The position numbers were made by a program, and so were the translations under genes. The notes beneath the pieces are model-generated. The model was not told the origin of the DNA, ran no database searches, and saw only the letters and a program-made list of their open reading frames with translations. 64,000 bases of DNA from Bidens hawaiensis. Taxonomy: Eukaryota > Streptophyta > Magnoliopsida > Asterales > Asteraceae. The stretch spans positions 3,658,001-3,722,000 of the forward strand of contig JAIQDT010000059.1 of NCBI GenBank assembly GCA_021521415.1, in the 5' to 3' direction. The first letter of the stretch is position 1. Every line of letters starts with the position of its first letter. Below are positions 1 through 11,440 of the stretch, piece by piece.

Positions 1-386
1 GGCACAACCCAAAATGCTTAAAGTACAATTTAAAATGCTTAAGTTACAATATTAAATTTTTAGAGGTGTGAATAGTGAGCCTAATATAGTCTCTAAATCA
101 AAAAAAAAAAAAAAAAAAAAAAAAAAAAGCCTATATATTTTAGAAATGAAAAGGAGATATAGATTCGGATAGAAAAGAACAATAAAGAAAATCTCTATAA
201 TTTAAAGATGGATGATAAAATAAAGACTCCAATGTGAATGCTCTAAGTAAATTACAAAAATCATTTTCAAGATATGTAGAACAATATCTCTCTACTATAT
301 ATTTTAAAACATAAAAGTGAAAATAGGAGTTTTCATTAATCAAGAAAAATATATACAAAATGTTAATATCATCATAAAGAAATGAC
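1..386. other. TIMELESS intron 9 (part), with poly-A tract
   Basis: This stretch lies downstream of the donor of the ninth exon and is AT-rich. It contains a run of about 29 A at 100-128. No further exon is recognisable, so the tenth exon should lie outside the window. Confidence 0.6.
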
Positions 387-3300
387 CTTTTTGGTTGTTT
401 GTGTGCATTAAATGCTTTGATCTGACTGAAGAGAAAATAAGTCATCCCTTGATCTGTTTGATCATAAAATAACTTATAAAGAAGAACACGTGCGGTTTGA
501 GGCTCCTTGGAATCTTCTGGTGACAGTTTAAGCACCAAATCTAACATGTTTATCTGCAAAACCAAAAATCATAATTACCTTAAAAATGAAACTTTTCGGT
601 AACATCAACTAAGTTGTTATTAGTATACAAACCATTGTTTTTGTGAGAGATCCTGCTGCAGAAAGAAAGCTGTAATTGTTTGTTTCTTTCAAACCGTCAA
701 ATGCAGAACGCCACTTTGATATAACAAGTAAAAACATTGACTCGTTCATCGTTTCGGAAATTGACCCGCATATGCTGCCTTTAAACAATGTGTCATCAGC
801 ATCATGATTTCTAGAAGACTCGGATTTATCGACACTAACATCAGGCTGTTAAGGCACCAAAAACCCATTAAATTTATAATATTCTTGTGTCAAGACGCTT
901 AAATGATAAGAATATTAAAAACTAATACCTCACCTTTGAACTAAGTAACTTTTGATTCTGAAAAGACATAACAAATTCAGCAACATGAAAGAAAACAACA
1001 ACATCGTTGTTTTCAATACCGTGATGTTCTTTCTCAATATCCTCACGAATCGACTGCATTAACACTGTTGAGGATAAAATGCCGAGTGAAAATATGAACC
1101 ATTACAAATAAATAGATAGTTAAAATGAAAATACAACAATTACCATTATAACCTCCTAACAAAAACTGATCAGTAAAATCATAGAGCAACCGAAGAATAT
1201 TCTTGTTTGTTGTTGGCATCCTTCCGCCTTCCCATACCGTCTTTTTAGATGAAGTGTGTGGATTTTTGTGACCTTTGAGCAAAGAATCATGAGAATCTGA
1301 ACATGGGTTTCCTTTGACCATAACTTTGGAACCATCCTGTTAAAAGTCAAGTTGATGAAGCCAGTGATGAAGATTCTGTTTTACCTCTCCTATGGCCTAT
1401 AGGTGTAATCGAGTAGAGCCGAGGCAGAGTTTGCCTATAAACTTGAGCCCGGCTCATTTAACTTAAGAGAGCTCAAGCTTGGATAGTTTCCAGCTCTACA
1501 TCTAAAGTTCAAGCTCAGCTCCTGGGAAATTTTTCAAGCTCTACCGCTAAACTCATTTATTGTATACTAATCATTTACATGCATATATAACTAGTATTAT
1601 AAATATTTACAAGTAAAACTTTATATATAACATAAAGTATATTATTTAGTTTCTCTAATCATATTTATAAATATGTCATAGGCTCTCGAGTCTCAAGCTC
1701 TGCATATTAAGCTTGAGCTAGAGCTTGCAAACAGCCCCAGCACGGTACACCCTTAACCATTTTTGTCATATTTATAGTTCAGGCGAACAAACTGTTCTTA
1801 AGAAAAGCTAAAAACAGAATGAGTCAGATGGTCAAAATCCACCCCAAAGTGCACTTTTGATATTAAAAAAAACACACACGCTTCTAAATCGTGTTTTCAA
1901 CTATCTAGAATGATAAAACTAAATACCTTTTCTAATCATATTTGACCATTGTTTGCCTATAACAAATCAAAAGCATTAATCATGTACCATAGTAAGTCGG
2001 GTGAATGACCCGGTGAACTTCGATCGAGCGCCCAAATTACACCGCATCATTTGCCTTCTTTTTGCTTTTTCCTCTTCCATAATAGACTTTAAATCAGTAG
2101 CAGTAGCTTCTGCTTCTCCAGCCACCTGATCAACAATACATTAAAACTTTTCTTAAATTATTATTATTTTCAAGACTACCTTAATGTTGGCATCCAAATG
2201 AGCTCTTGCGACCAATTCTGGAAGTTGACCCTTATACGTATAATAAAACGTCTCCAATAAAAGCAAGTTATCTTGACGGAAAATGGCACGCGAACCGCCA
2301 ACATGTTGTGTTAAAACCAAGATTAAGTCCATCACATTCTCTTCAAACAACAGTTGCAAAAACCTGTCTCTGAGAAGTATAAACTCAGAAGCTAACCCTG
2401 CAGCTCTCTGCTGCATTGTGATATTTTCAATCGCTAAAATGTTGCGAAATAAGGTGACTACAAGTTGCACCAGTTTCCAGTCATCATCAGTAAACAAATC
2501 CCTGGTTGAAGTTTCAAATATAAAAATGACCATAACATATAAAATGCAAGTGCAAATTAACTTGATTAGGGGTGGCAAATGTGACCCGTGTGTTGATTGG
2601 GTTGTAACAAAATGTATATAATGGGTCAAACTAAAAAAAGAAAATGATTAAAAATGGGTCAAAACGGGTTGACATTTCTTGAGGTTTTTTTTTATTTTTT
2701 ATGGAACGAGAAAAACAGAGGAAACTTTTAGTTTTTTTACTTTAATAGTTTTTGATTTAAATTTCGAGTTATGATATTTTAATTATTTTTTTTGAATTTT
2801 TTAATGAGGGGTTTTTGAATGTCAACCCATTTTGACCCATTTCAATTGTTTTCTTTTTTTAGTTTGACCCATTTTATTACAACCCATTCAACGGTCACAT
2901 TTGCCGCCTCTAAACTTGATATGATCCAACGTACCCTTGTAAACGTTCAAGTGGGCCCTCGAGAAGGGTGAGTATAACCGGGATAGCATGAGTAGAAGTG
3001 ATCAACGACTTCAAACCCCAAAGATATTCTATCTGTTGCGGTATATCCTTGGATGTTGGATCGACTGGCATTGTAAGAAACACCAGAACCTTCACTGCGG
3101 AAAATGATCAACTAAATATTAATTGAATTGAAAAAAAATGAAAATAAGGATTTCTGTATGTATGTATGTATGTACCTGCGTTTAGGAGCAAATTAGTGTC
3201 GTGGTGGAAGTGTTGGATGATGATTAATATGTGTTTTCCGACTATATTCCATTTGCAAACTTGGTGGAATACCTGACGAGTTTCGGGATCGTCTCGCCTT

Positions 3301-3507
3301 AGAAATCTCACCAGATCCTTGAGATTATCTGTTCTGATTCAACCAGCCAATTGATTAGGTTATTACTACAAATAATAATAATAATTACAACAGGCTACAT
3401 TGTCTACCTAGACAATACTCTGCTGGAGTGTAGGCGATGGGATTCCCGTCGTCGTCTTCTTCTTCGACGATAACAAGACCACCGCATATGTAAGATAAAT
3501 GCTCCAT
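387..3507 (-). CDS. TIM: TIMELESS orthologue, 5' nine exons, partial
   Basis: This is the plant TIMELESS protein, a replication-fork protection factor that works in the nucleus with TIPIN and is linked to checkpoint signalling and chromatid cohesion (family knowledge). Exons by position, in transcription order: 3507-3408, 3328-3176, 3094-2935, 2501-2180, 2125-1988, 1336-1144, 1064-934, 845-633 and 553-387. All junctions are GT-AG and the phases close, giving 525 codons plus two bases. The TIMELESS N-terminal domain is clear: FLRRDDPETR in exon 2, VLVFLTMP and IEYLWGL in exon 3, DDWKLVQLV and LFRNILAI in exon 4, and LLYDFTDQFLLGGYN in exon 6. The start is the ATG at 3507 (MEHLSYICGGL). Plant family members are much longer, so the 3' half lies beyond the left edge. 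Introns carry a hAT-type MITE, a second probable MITE and a microsatellite. Identification by recall of the Arabidopsis protein; high confidence. Confidence 0.93.
1400..1755. mobile_element. Probable degenerate hAT-like MITE in TIMELESS intron 5
   Basis: The two ends are imperfect inverted repeats: GGTGTAATCGAG on the left, and GGGTGTACCGTGC when the right end is read in reverse. The inside is rich in AGCTCAAGCTTG-type palindromic motifs. The end GGGTGTAAACGAGCC is, from memory, common in plant hAT-like MITEs. I could not find a convincing 8-bp TSD, so the exact limits are uncertain. Confidence 0.5.
2567..2912. mobile_element. hAT-type MITE in TIMELESS intron 3
   Basis: This 346-bp element has long terminal inverted repeats. 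The left end begins TAGGGGTGGCAAATGTGACC; the right end read in reverse begins TAGAGGCGGCAAATGTGACC, and the match continues for about 100 bp. It is flanked by a perfect 8-bp duplication AACTTGAT at 2559-2566 and 2913-2920. An 8-bp TSD together with TAGGG-type ends is typical of the hAT superfamily. It has no coding capacity. Its right edge is only 15 bp from the exon 3 boundary at 2935. Confidence 0.9.
3153..3176. repeat. (TGTA)n microsatellite at a splice donor
   Basis: The tetranucleotide repeat runs directly into the donor site of TIMELESS exon 2. On the minus strand the exon ends at 3176 and the intron starts GTACATACATAC. Confidence 0.85.
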
Positions 3508-5345
3508 ATCCACCTCAAACAACACAGAGACTCAGATCCCACCATCATTCATTTACAATTCTTAGGGTACTTTTCACTCTTCTTTTTTCCCGCCATTTCC
3601 CATTTTTCCCGCCTGGATACATTGCCCTTTCTCTTTTTTCTATTTTTTAACTTCTTTTATCTATACTTTTAACTTTGAGTATTTCGGTAGTCGGTATCTG
3701 TTTGGATTGTACAGAGGTTTTTATTGGGGTGTCCAACACTCAACCCTATAAAACGAAGATGCTACAAACAATTATACTTGCAACGTTTTGGTGCTTGTCG
3801 AAAGCATAAAACGAATTAGTTTTCAACAAGACGAGAGCATCGATGAATACAATAAAAGAAGACATAAAGCGTCTCTCAAACCTTTTGGTCAATAATAGAG
3901 GCAAAATGGAAGGTTTGGAATGGGAGACCTGGTGTGCACTCTCGTTTTAAGTTTTTGTAATTGAGTGTGTTTGTAAGTTGGTGTGTGTCCATGTGCGTTT
4001 TTTTAGTGTGTTTTTGTATGTGTTTCGATGATTTGGTGATTGTAATTCGGGAGAATAGCTACTTGCTACCCTCTTTTTGTTAATGAAATTAAGATGTTCA
4101 AAAAAATGTAACCTCAATATTTTAAGATCTACTTTTACAATATCGGTCTCAACGGTATCTACACGCCAGTTTTGTACCCAACCTGGTTTTTCGGATCACA
4201 TTTATGTGTTATTACCTGGTTGAGTGAACTAGTTCGACAAACCCTAACCCCAAAATCGCAACTCAGTGTCTTCTTCAATCGATCATCAGGCAAATTAACG
4301 TATTTAAAACAAAAATAATAATAATAATAATAAATAAACAAACAAAATCTTCAAGTGCTTGAGGCTCCATCTAAAACCACACCAAGAAAAAAAACGTTGG
4401 AAAAGAAAATAGTTGATGTGGGCTTTGAACTTGCAAACCTAATCAATAAAAGTCAACGTTTACAGCAACCACTTAGTAATTGTTTAAAAACAAAGTTAAT
4501 AATATATATATATATATATATTTGAAAAAACAAACTTTTGTGACACCAAACAATGGATATTAGCGATCTCAACTATTACTTGTTTGGAAATCTAGAAACG
4601 AAAAGATCTTTGAAGAGAGAGCTTTCTGAGCGGCCAAAGTGATAAATATTTAATTCATTTTTGTGGGAAAAGAACCTGAGTAAACAATCTTTGTTGGAGT
4701 GAGACAAGTGATGTGTTGTAAGGTTTTTGTTTGTTGTTCGGACCGTTTATTCATTTTCGTGTCGTTTACTGTTGAACCTCTTGCAAGAAGCCCGCCTTCT
4801 TTTTCTTCTTCTTTTAATAGGCCATTCAAAAAGGAAAACAAAAATGACTTGTGAATTGACAGGTCCAATAAACTCAACAATACTTATAAACTGAAAATCC
4901 AATTATTAGCATTGGTGATCAATCCATTAATCCGATCCGACTAGTCGATCAATCACTAGTCCCATAATATACTTCCAAATGCAAAACATACACACCACCC
5001 TTTGTCGCTTCATCTTTTAAACAGGAATTTAAGACTCGACAATGCCATGTAAACATATATTTAGCACTGGCAAGTCATTGTGAGCATTTAGCCCATAGCG
5101 GCTCATTGTAAACAAGCATACAGCCCTAAAAACCAATCAAATCAATATTCTCCCAGTAAAAAGCCAACTATAAAATGAAAATGCGATGAAATCGACTAAA
5201 CCAATTTGCCATCAATTCTCATAAAAATTCAAAACCAGGTTAAGACTCCATACCATAACCTGTTCATGTCTAGGCAACTATATTGACACGAAACAGCAGT
5301 TTCACGCACGCACATATATAAACATAAAGAGGCCGTCACAGCCAG
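3508..5345. other. Intergenic region between TIMELESS and VAP27
   Basis: Upstream region of TIMELESS and 3' side of the VAP27 gene. It holds a TAA microsatellite near 4312-4334 and a TA run near 4502-4522. Short open frames here (for example minus 4650-4880) have no recognisable domain. I see no convincing gene. Confidence 0.5.
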
Positions 5346-8300
5346 CTAGCTGTGCAACAAGTACCCGAGATAAAGGCTCACAAAAGAAACCATCAAAACA
5401 AACAGCAACGGGAATCCCACCTGACCTTTGTGTCTCTTACTTTTCACCATATCCTGCAAGTTAAACTTCTTTTAGGCGTATTTAAAACATTAATTCTTTA
5501 TAAAAATTCAAGAATACATAATGTGTGTGTGTTGGTCTTTTACTCATTTATAAGCTCGAGTTCACTTTTTCAGCTCGTTACAATAAACGACCCAAGCCCA
5601 AGCCGACTTGTTTAAGCTCGAGCTCGCCCTGGCTAAGCTTGGCTCGTGAATAGCCCTAAAGTGCCCTACTTTCAGAATCGATTAAGGGAGGAAGGAATAG
5701 GATACAACCTTTTGCATAATTAAGCATGCATGCATCGCACATTATGCAGTCCGGTTTAAATAATACTTATTATGAATATGATATAATAAGACCACCATAC
5801 ATTAAACTTACAATAAGTAGAGATAGGCAATAACACTTTAAAACTATTGAGCAATTTAATTAATTTACTTTCTAAGAAAACTATAAAATAAATAAATGGA
5901 TTTAAATAGTACCAATTCTCCCTGTATGATGTTCTTCTCTTGAGTAACCGATCTTTTTTCTGCCGTTAGTTGTGCAATACTAGCTTTAGCCTGAAAAATT
6001 CAAAAGCATTTGGTAATCAATATGATAATATTACTTGAAATTGTCAATTGACAGAAATACAATCTTTGTCCTTTAAGGCTTTAAACATTGACCAATTTAT
6101 GGATCAGGTCTTTTAAATAGTATTGGGTTCAAAATGACAGTGGTGGTGGCTATAGGTCTAGATCGGCAGATGGATGACGGTTCCGGTGGGTCCCGAAGAC
6201 CCACGGTTTTCGGATGAATACTATCATCGAGTCCAGAAAGTTCGATAACCTCTGGTATGTTGCATATCAGTACATATCAGCAGCTTAATTGATGTTTGGT
6301 CAACAAATGCCGTTTTCCGGGTGCATAGGGTCTGAATTTCGAATATACAAGCGGCGGTCTTCCTTTGGGTTTCTGCCGGCGATGGTGTAAATGGGTGAAG
6401 GAGACCAACAAGGGCGTAAATGGTACCGGTGAGAAAAGACATTTGATGAAGATGATTGTCAGAGCGGTGGTGGTGTAACAGGTGGCTGCAGGTGGTGGGA
6501 ATGGTGGTGAAGATGGGGGAGAATGATTTGTTGAAGATGAAGGGGTGAAACTACCATTTGCTGAAGATGAAGGGCCCAACCTATTATTTAAACTTTTTAA
6601 TAGTAATAATAAGGGGTGAAATTACCATTGTGCCCTCACATACTAGGACTTAACAGGCTTTTTGGATGATTGTTAAGTTAAAGGATAAAAATTGAGGCAT
6701 TTTAAAAGGACAAATCGTGAAAGTAAACTTTTTAAAGGATTTGATCCATAAATTGACTATCTTAAAAGGACAAAAATTGTATTTCTGTCTTGTCAATTAT
6801 TGAAATCGGTCATATAACTGAAGCACAAATACAAACTTACCTCATTAAGCTTCAACTCGAGTCCTTTGACTTTTGACTTCATTTCTTCAATATCTTTGGC
6901 TAATATCAGCTCTTCTGCATCATTCATCTGCACAGATTCTTCATTTCTTTTTATTATATATTCTTGGTTTGGTTTTACAGGTTCTTCTATCTTTTTCTCA
7001 GTTTCCTTTATTTTAAAAGTTTCTTCCTTCATTGTTGCCTCTACGCTTTCATCATTCCCTTTGGACAACTCTACCCCCGCATCAACCTGCCATAAGTTTC
7101 AAACTATAATTTTAACCACCAATTTTCTGTAAAACACCCAGAAAAGTTTTATGTATAACCATAATAAGTCTTTTAACTCTATGTGTACAAGTAAGTAGTC
7201 TATGCATAAGGTGCAGGTAATCTATGCAAAAACTCGCTTTAACTCAAAAACGGGGCACCAGACCGCATTGTGCATTATGCGACTTAGGGTTCATCATCCT
7301 CGCATCATGGAACCGCAGCACAATGCGATCTTATCGGCGCATCCGGATGCACTCATTTTAGAACCAAGATGTTACATACAATAGCATCTTACCTTGGCAT
7401 GATGGCTCTCTTTCTGAATGACGATGTCATCTTTCAATTCTCTACTTTCATTAAAGTGCACCAGTTTTGATGGTTCATTAATTGGTGATGATTCTGAGGA
7501 GTCCGGTGGTAAGACAAAGATAACTCTAAGCTTCTTCTCATCAACAATTTTACCATCTTCCTTAGCAAACTGACAAATCAGATAATAAAAGTAATTACCA
7601 TTAAGACAGTATATTTATTAAACACTCAAACACTAACCGTGTTAGATGTGACATCCTCCTCCTTTGTTCCCTCCGGAACAACAGTGCTTTGAACTAAAAA
7701 CTTGTCTCTGCAGATCATATCTGGAGGAGCTACCTTTGGTGCTTGCATAGTAACTGCATCAACGCCAAAAAGATTAAACACCATTATTAATTACATATGA
7801 AGTTGAAAAACGATTGAAAGTTTTGGCAATGACATATATTAAATGATTATAGTTGACATTAGAGTACAGATGTACATGCTGGAAAAGAATGGCTTTGATC
7901 ATAGTATGATGTGCAGTACAAGTACAATAAGGTAGACAGCATAAGAAAAACATCATAAGATATTTGCAGAAAAAAGTGAGTGTCTTGTGGACATTAATAA
8001 CAATATGAAGCTAAAAAAATAAATTATTGTCGGCAATATTTCAATTTCAGATTCTTGTCATTGTTGGAATCCATTCTGATCATCAAATAGAACTCAAACT
8101 ACTTGATGAATCAATATGAAATATACATTATAGAGAAGCAACAACCATAAGAAAACAAGTCAGACACTTGAAGTATAAAAGATAGTGAAAAACTTTCTTT
8201 CATTATAAATAATTCGGATATGAGATTAAGCACAGATGAACATAAACAAGAAGAAAAAGTCAAGAGTGAACTTTATGTATAGTGAGTAAATGGGAGACCG

Positions 8301-8747
8301 GACAAACTCGGCCTATGAATGGAAAAAAAGGTATGTGCGGTTGATCAAAATATCCAGTAAGCATGGTATAACTAAAAAGCGAATAACAGTTGGCGTTGTA
8401 AATAATAATACCTGTAAAACGGCATGCTGCATTTGGAAGAATGAGTCCAGTATTGGGTCTGACACAGTACTTCTTGGGATTGGTGGTTTTGATCTGCACA
8501 TATATGGTTAAGAATGAATGATAATAATAACAATAATTGGTTAGAAAGAAAGACAAGAATGACCTTGAAAGCCACAAGATGGTTGGTGCTATTGATCATC
8601 TGAACAGAGCATGAGCTTTGTTTCTTCACTTCAACTGGTAAGTAATAATAGCATATGATATTATGAATGATTCAACGAAAGAAATGAGAGAGTTGCAGTA
8701 ATCTTACAAGTGAAGCTAAGTTCTAGAGGCTGAATCTCCAAAATCAT
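5346..8747 (-). CDS. VAP27: VAP27-type vesicle-associated membrane protein (MSP domain)
   Basis: This is a tail-anchored ER membrane protein of the VAMP-associated (VAP) family. VAPs bind FFAT-motif partners through the MSP domain and tether the ER to other membranes (family knowledge). Eight exons: 8747-8708, 8634-8564, 8493-8412, 7753-7638, 7569-7393, 7086-6841, 5990-5913 and 5453-5346. All introns are GT-AG and the coding total is 918 nt, giving 305 aa. The MSP domain spans about residues 3-124, with the family signature KTTNPKKYCVRPNTG at 39-53 and LRVIFVLPP at its end. A charged Glu/Lys-rich, probably coiled-coil part covers about 163-270. A hydrophobic anchor (about 283-303) ends in YLLHS. 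The start ATG at 8747 gives the typical MILEIQPLEL opening. Intron 6 contains a Mutator-like MITE. Which paralogue it is cannot be decided here. Confidence 0.95.
5570..5660. repeat. Fragment of an AGCTCGAGC-rich repeat
   Basis: Contains AAGCTCGAGCTCG followed by GGCTCGTGAATAGCCC. This resembles the inner part of the hAT-like MITE described at 1400-1755. It lies in the last intron of the VAP27 gene. Confidence 0.35.
6050..6789. mobile_element. Mutator-like MITE in VAP27 intron 6, with GC-rich interior
   Basis: This 740-bp element has inverted ends. The left begins GACAGAAATACAATCTTTGT; the right, read in reverse, begins GACAGAAATACAATTTTTGT, and similarity extends about 80 bp. It is flanked by a perfect 9-bp duplication TTGTCAATT at 6041-6049 and 6790-6798, the TSD length typical of Mutator-like elements. 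The interior is GC-rich with GGTGGTGG runs and a spurious open frame (minus 6579-6277, Pro/Ser-rich). The cargo may be captured host sequence; no transposase is visible. Confidence 0.88.
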
Positions 8748-9429
8748 CTTTGAAAACCCTAAAATCACAAACCCAAAGGAATCATCATGAAATGAAATAA
8801 AAGTAGAAATGATCAATCGTTGGTTTTGGTTTATAGGGCGATAGAAACAACACGGAAAGGAAATTGGAGAAATCAGGCCCCCATTTATTATTATTATTAT
8901 TATTATTGCGTAATCATTCCGTAACGCTAGGGTGGGTGGTGGTTGTTTCGATTCGATTGGGATGAGGATTAGACAGTGTGTGTCTGTTATTGGGCCTTAA
9001 TCACAAAACATCACCTACACAATCATTCAAATAAATATATATGTTATGTTAAAACTTAAAATATTACTAGGATTAATTAATTAAATAACAAACTAAATGC
9101 CATGAATTTTTTAACAAAAATATGTGTTATGCATACTTATTCTTTTCATACATTATATGTAAAAGTTAATATATAATAGTGTTAACTAAAGTTATATAAT
9201 TAGATTAAAGTTATATAATTAGATTTCATATTTTGTTAAAATAAGAAATAATTTAAATTAAATGTGTTTTCTTAGTATAATCAGAAGTTTCTTTAAAAAA
9301 CGAAAGTTATCACGCGTTTTCATTTCCATTTAAAAACAAACTAATTACAATAAAGTGATATGTAAACGAACATAAAGCTGCACCACTACCTCTTTTAAAT
9401 AGCGAAACCAATCCTATTGAAAACAATCC
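8748..9429. other. VAP27 upstream region
   Basis: It contains an ATT microsatellite at about 8883-8908 and a very AT-rich stretch with a short tandem repeat around 9184-9227 (unit TAAAGTTATATAATTAGAT). No gene was recognised. Confidence 0.5.
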
Positions 9430-9657
9430 TTAAACACAATTTTTGTTTTTAATTATACTGAATAATCCACACTTATGGTATTGAAAATGGTTGTAGGGGA
9501 TGAATTCCATTTGCGATAAACATGCATTAGCGTTCTCGCTATAGCATGTGCCGATGCTATAATGCTGTTCAAACAAACTGACACCGACCGAACTTTCCCG
9601 CCAATTGTGAACAATCACAAACAAACCAAAGAAGACAATTGTAAATAGGATTTTCAT
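9430..9657 (-). CDS. Candidate small secreted cysteine-containing peptide
   Basis: An open frame of 75 codons starts with ATG at 9657. The first 16 residues (MKILFTIVFFGLFVIV) form a strong hydrophobic segment that could be a signal peptide. The remainder has four cysteines, at about residues 38, 46, 63 and 74, and no second hydrophobic stretch. This is the shape of a small secreted cysteine-rich peptide, but I do not recognise a family and the cysteine spacing is not a known signature to me. No intron or expression evidence is available. It sits between RNASEH2C and VAP27, on the same strand as both. A chance open frame is a real alternative. Confidence 0.35.
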   Translation of the reverse strand: MKILFTIVFFGLFVIVHNWRESSVGVSLFEQHYSIGTCYSENANACLSQMEFIPYNHFQYHKCGLFSIIKNKNCV

Positions 9658-10530
9658 TTACATGTGATTGGACTATTGGAGTATTCGTGATAACAATGCA
9701 GTATGCTAACTCTAAGTGAGCACCGGAATCTTGCAAGAACTTCATTTATTGTCTGTTTTGAGGCTCTTTCAGTGATAATAACCATATATCACTTCTTTTT
9801 CATATTTGAAATGCTGCTATTGAAGCCAGATTTGGGTTAGTTACTAACAAGTCTCAAATCCCAATAGGTTTAGATACTCAAAAACACATTGCAGCTCTTT
9901 TTTTTTTGGATCATATTAGTATACTATGTAAAACCGTCCATAAAAAGCAAAGAAAAGAAAACAAGAGTTATGATTAAAACAAATAAATATAAATAAAACT
10001 TAAACCAGCCAGTTCGACTTGTGAAGCGGGCTACCGGTTGAGCCAGTTCAATTAAAACCGGCGGATTTTGAGTGACGGTTCAAATCATGCAAACCAGACC
10101 GCTTATGCTAGTGAGTCTCGGTCAATCGGTTCAACCAGCTGGTTCGGGTTTAACAAAATACCTAATAGGGTTAGATAAACCAACACTAGCACAAAAACAA
10201 CTAAATATGCAAATCTTGTTTAAGTTGACATGTTTAACGTATTTAATTAAACAAGTCATGTTTGGGTCGACCTTTTTGACCATTTTATTCAAATAGTTTA
10301 CAACCCATCAGCCCATTTAACCTGTTTACAAGCCATCTGACTCGTTTAGAAAAAAAAGAGTAACACTGGTTATGCTTGGATTACATGATTTAATAGTTTA
10401 CAACCCATCACCGTTAGATACCTTTGACACGAATAAATATATCATTCATGTGCATTTAATTAAACAGTACATCGAGATAAAGAAAATGGCTCATATACTT
10501 GTTGCTGAAAGAAGGAAATCAGACAGCCAC
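9658..10530. other. Intergenic region with dispersed repeat fragments
   Basis: Contains ACCGGTT/GGTTCAACC-rich sequence (about 10000-10150) and ACAACCCAT motifs similar to those in the hAT-type MITE at 2567-2912. A short phrase, ATAGTTTACAACCCATCA, occurs twice (about 10294 and 10392). These look like old repeat fragments. No gene was seen. Confidence 0.4.
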
Positions 10531-11440
10531 TCAGTCTGTTGCTATAGCTCCAGGGTTAGATGCAGACTCCATATCAGCAACCGTCACTGGCTTATGCAAC
10601 TGTTGATACAGATCTTGTCAAAATATAACATTCATACAACGGTTTTCGCAATCATATATGAAACAAGAACTTACTGCTTTTGCAACATCAAACCAATGAA
10701 ATGCACGCAAGAAAGCGTCTTCTTTTGATGGTAGATTATCATGATTCCATAGCGTTATGTTTTGGAACCTCGCCTTGGTCTGCCAGCATGCGGTCGTCCC
10801 TCCAGTAGTATCAGAAGCTTTTCTCTTTGCAAATTTTTTCTTTCCTATCACAAAACCTGCATTGTTTTATTTGGTTTTAACATATTTGATATGATAGCCG
10901 GTAACTGATGTCTGTAATATTGGAACATGTTGATGGCAAACTTCTGATCAGTAGAATCAGTGAAAATAATAATAGTTTCAACAGCAATATTTCTTAGAAA
11001 CTTCAATATCAGCAGTCATTAATTACTACCAGACCACAATTTAATCATGAAAATCTGTTAAACAATAGATGGTATTTAAATTGCAAACTGTTTGAAGGTA
11101 CACAAACTTGTAAAATAAAAAAAATGAATGAAGCATACATAGTATAGTAAATAGAGTGTAAGGTACCGGAGTAGCCATTCGGAAGTGTTCGGGTTGTGCC
11201 TTGCAGTTTCCTTCCTCGGAAGTGAGCCTCCTTCACAGTCAGACCATCCAACGAAATACCTACACAAAACCCCACCCCCTTCCCCTAATTAATTAATTTA
11301 GCAATAGATATATCTAATTAAGAACGTTTACCAGTGGGTTTGGGTTTGAAGTAGTGTTTGACAGGAGATGGCCCGTCGTACTTGATGCAGCAAGGAACCT
11401 GATGGATCTCATCACATGACTTACCGCCACCCAGATCCAT
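10531..11440 (-). CDS. RNASEH2C: Ribonuclease H2 subunit C
   Basis: This is the non-catalytic C subunit of the heterotrimeric RNase H2, which removes ribonucleotides from DNA and degrades RNA-DNA hybrids in the nucleus; it scaffolds with subunit B (family knowledge). Four exons: 11440-11332, 11259-11167, 10856-10675 and 10599-10531. All are GT-AG and the coding total is 453 nt, giving 150 aa, close to the human subunit (164 aa). Conserved features seen: VPCCIKYDGPSPVKHYF near the N terminus, EAHFRGRKLQG in exon 2, FQNITLWNHDNLP and LRAFHWFDVAKA in exon 3, and an ending LHKPVTVADMESAS as in plant homologues. The start ATG at 11440 gives MDLGGGKSCDE. No disruption was found. Confidence 0.92.

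Noticed and set aside
4650..4880. 76-codon open frame between TIMELESS and VAP27
   Set aside because: No domain, no splice context and no signal peptide; probably chance.
6277..6579. Pro/Ser-rich 100-codon open frame
   Set aside because: It falls inside the Mutator-like MITE within a VAP27 intron; composition reflects the GGTGGT repeats.
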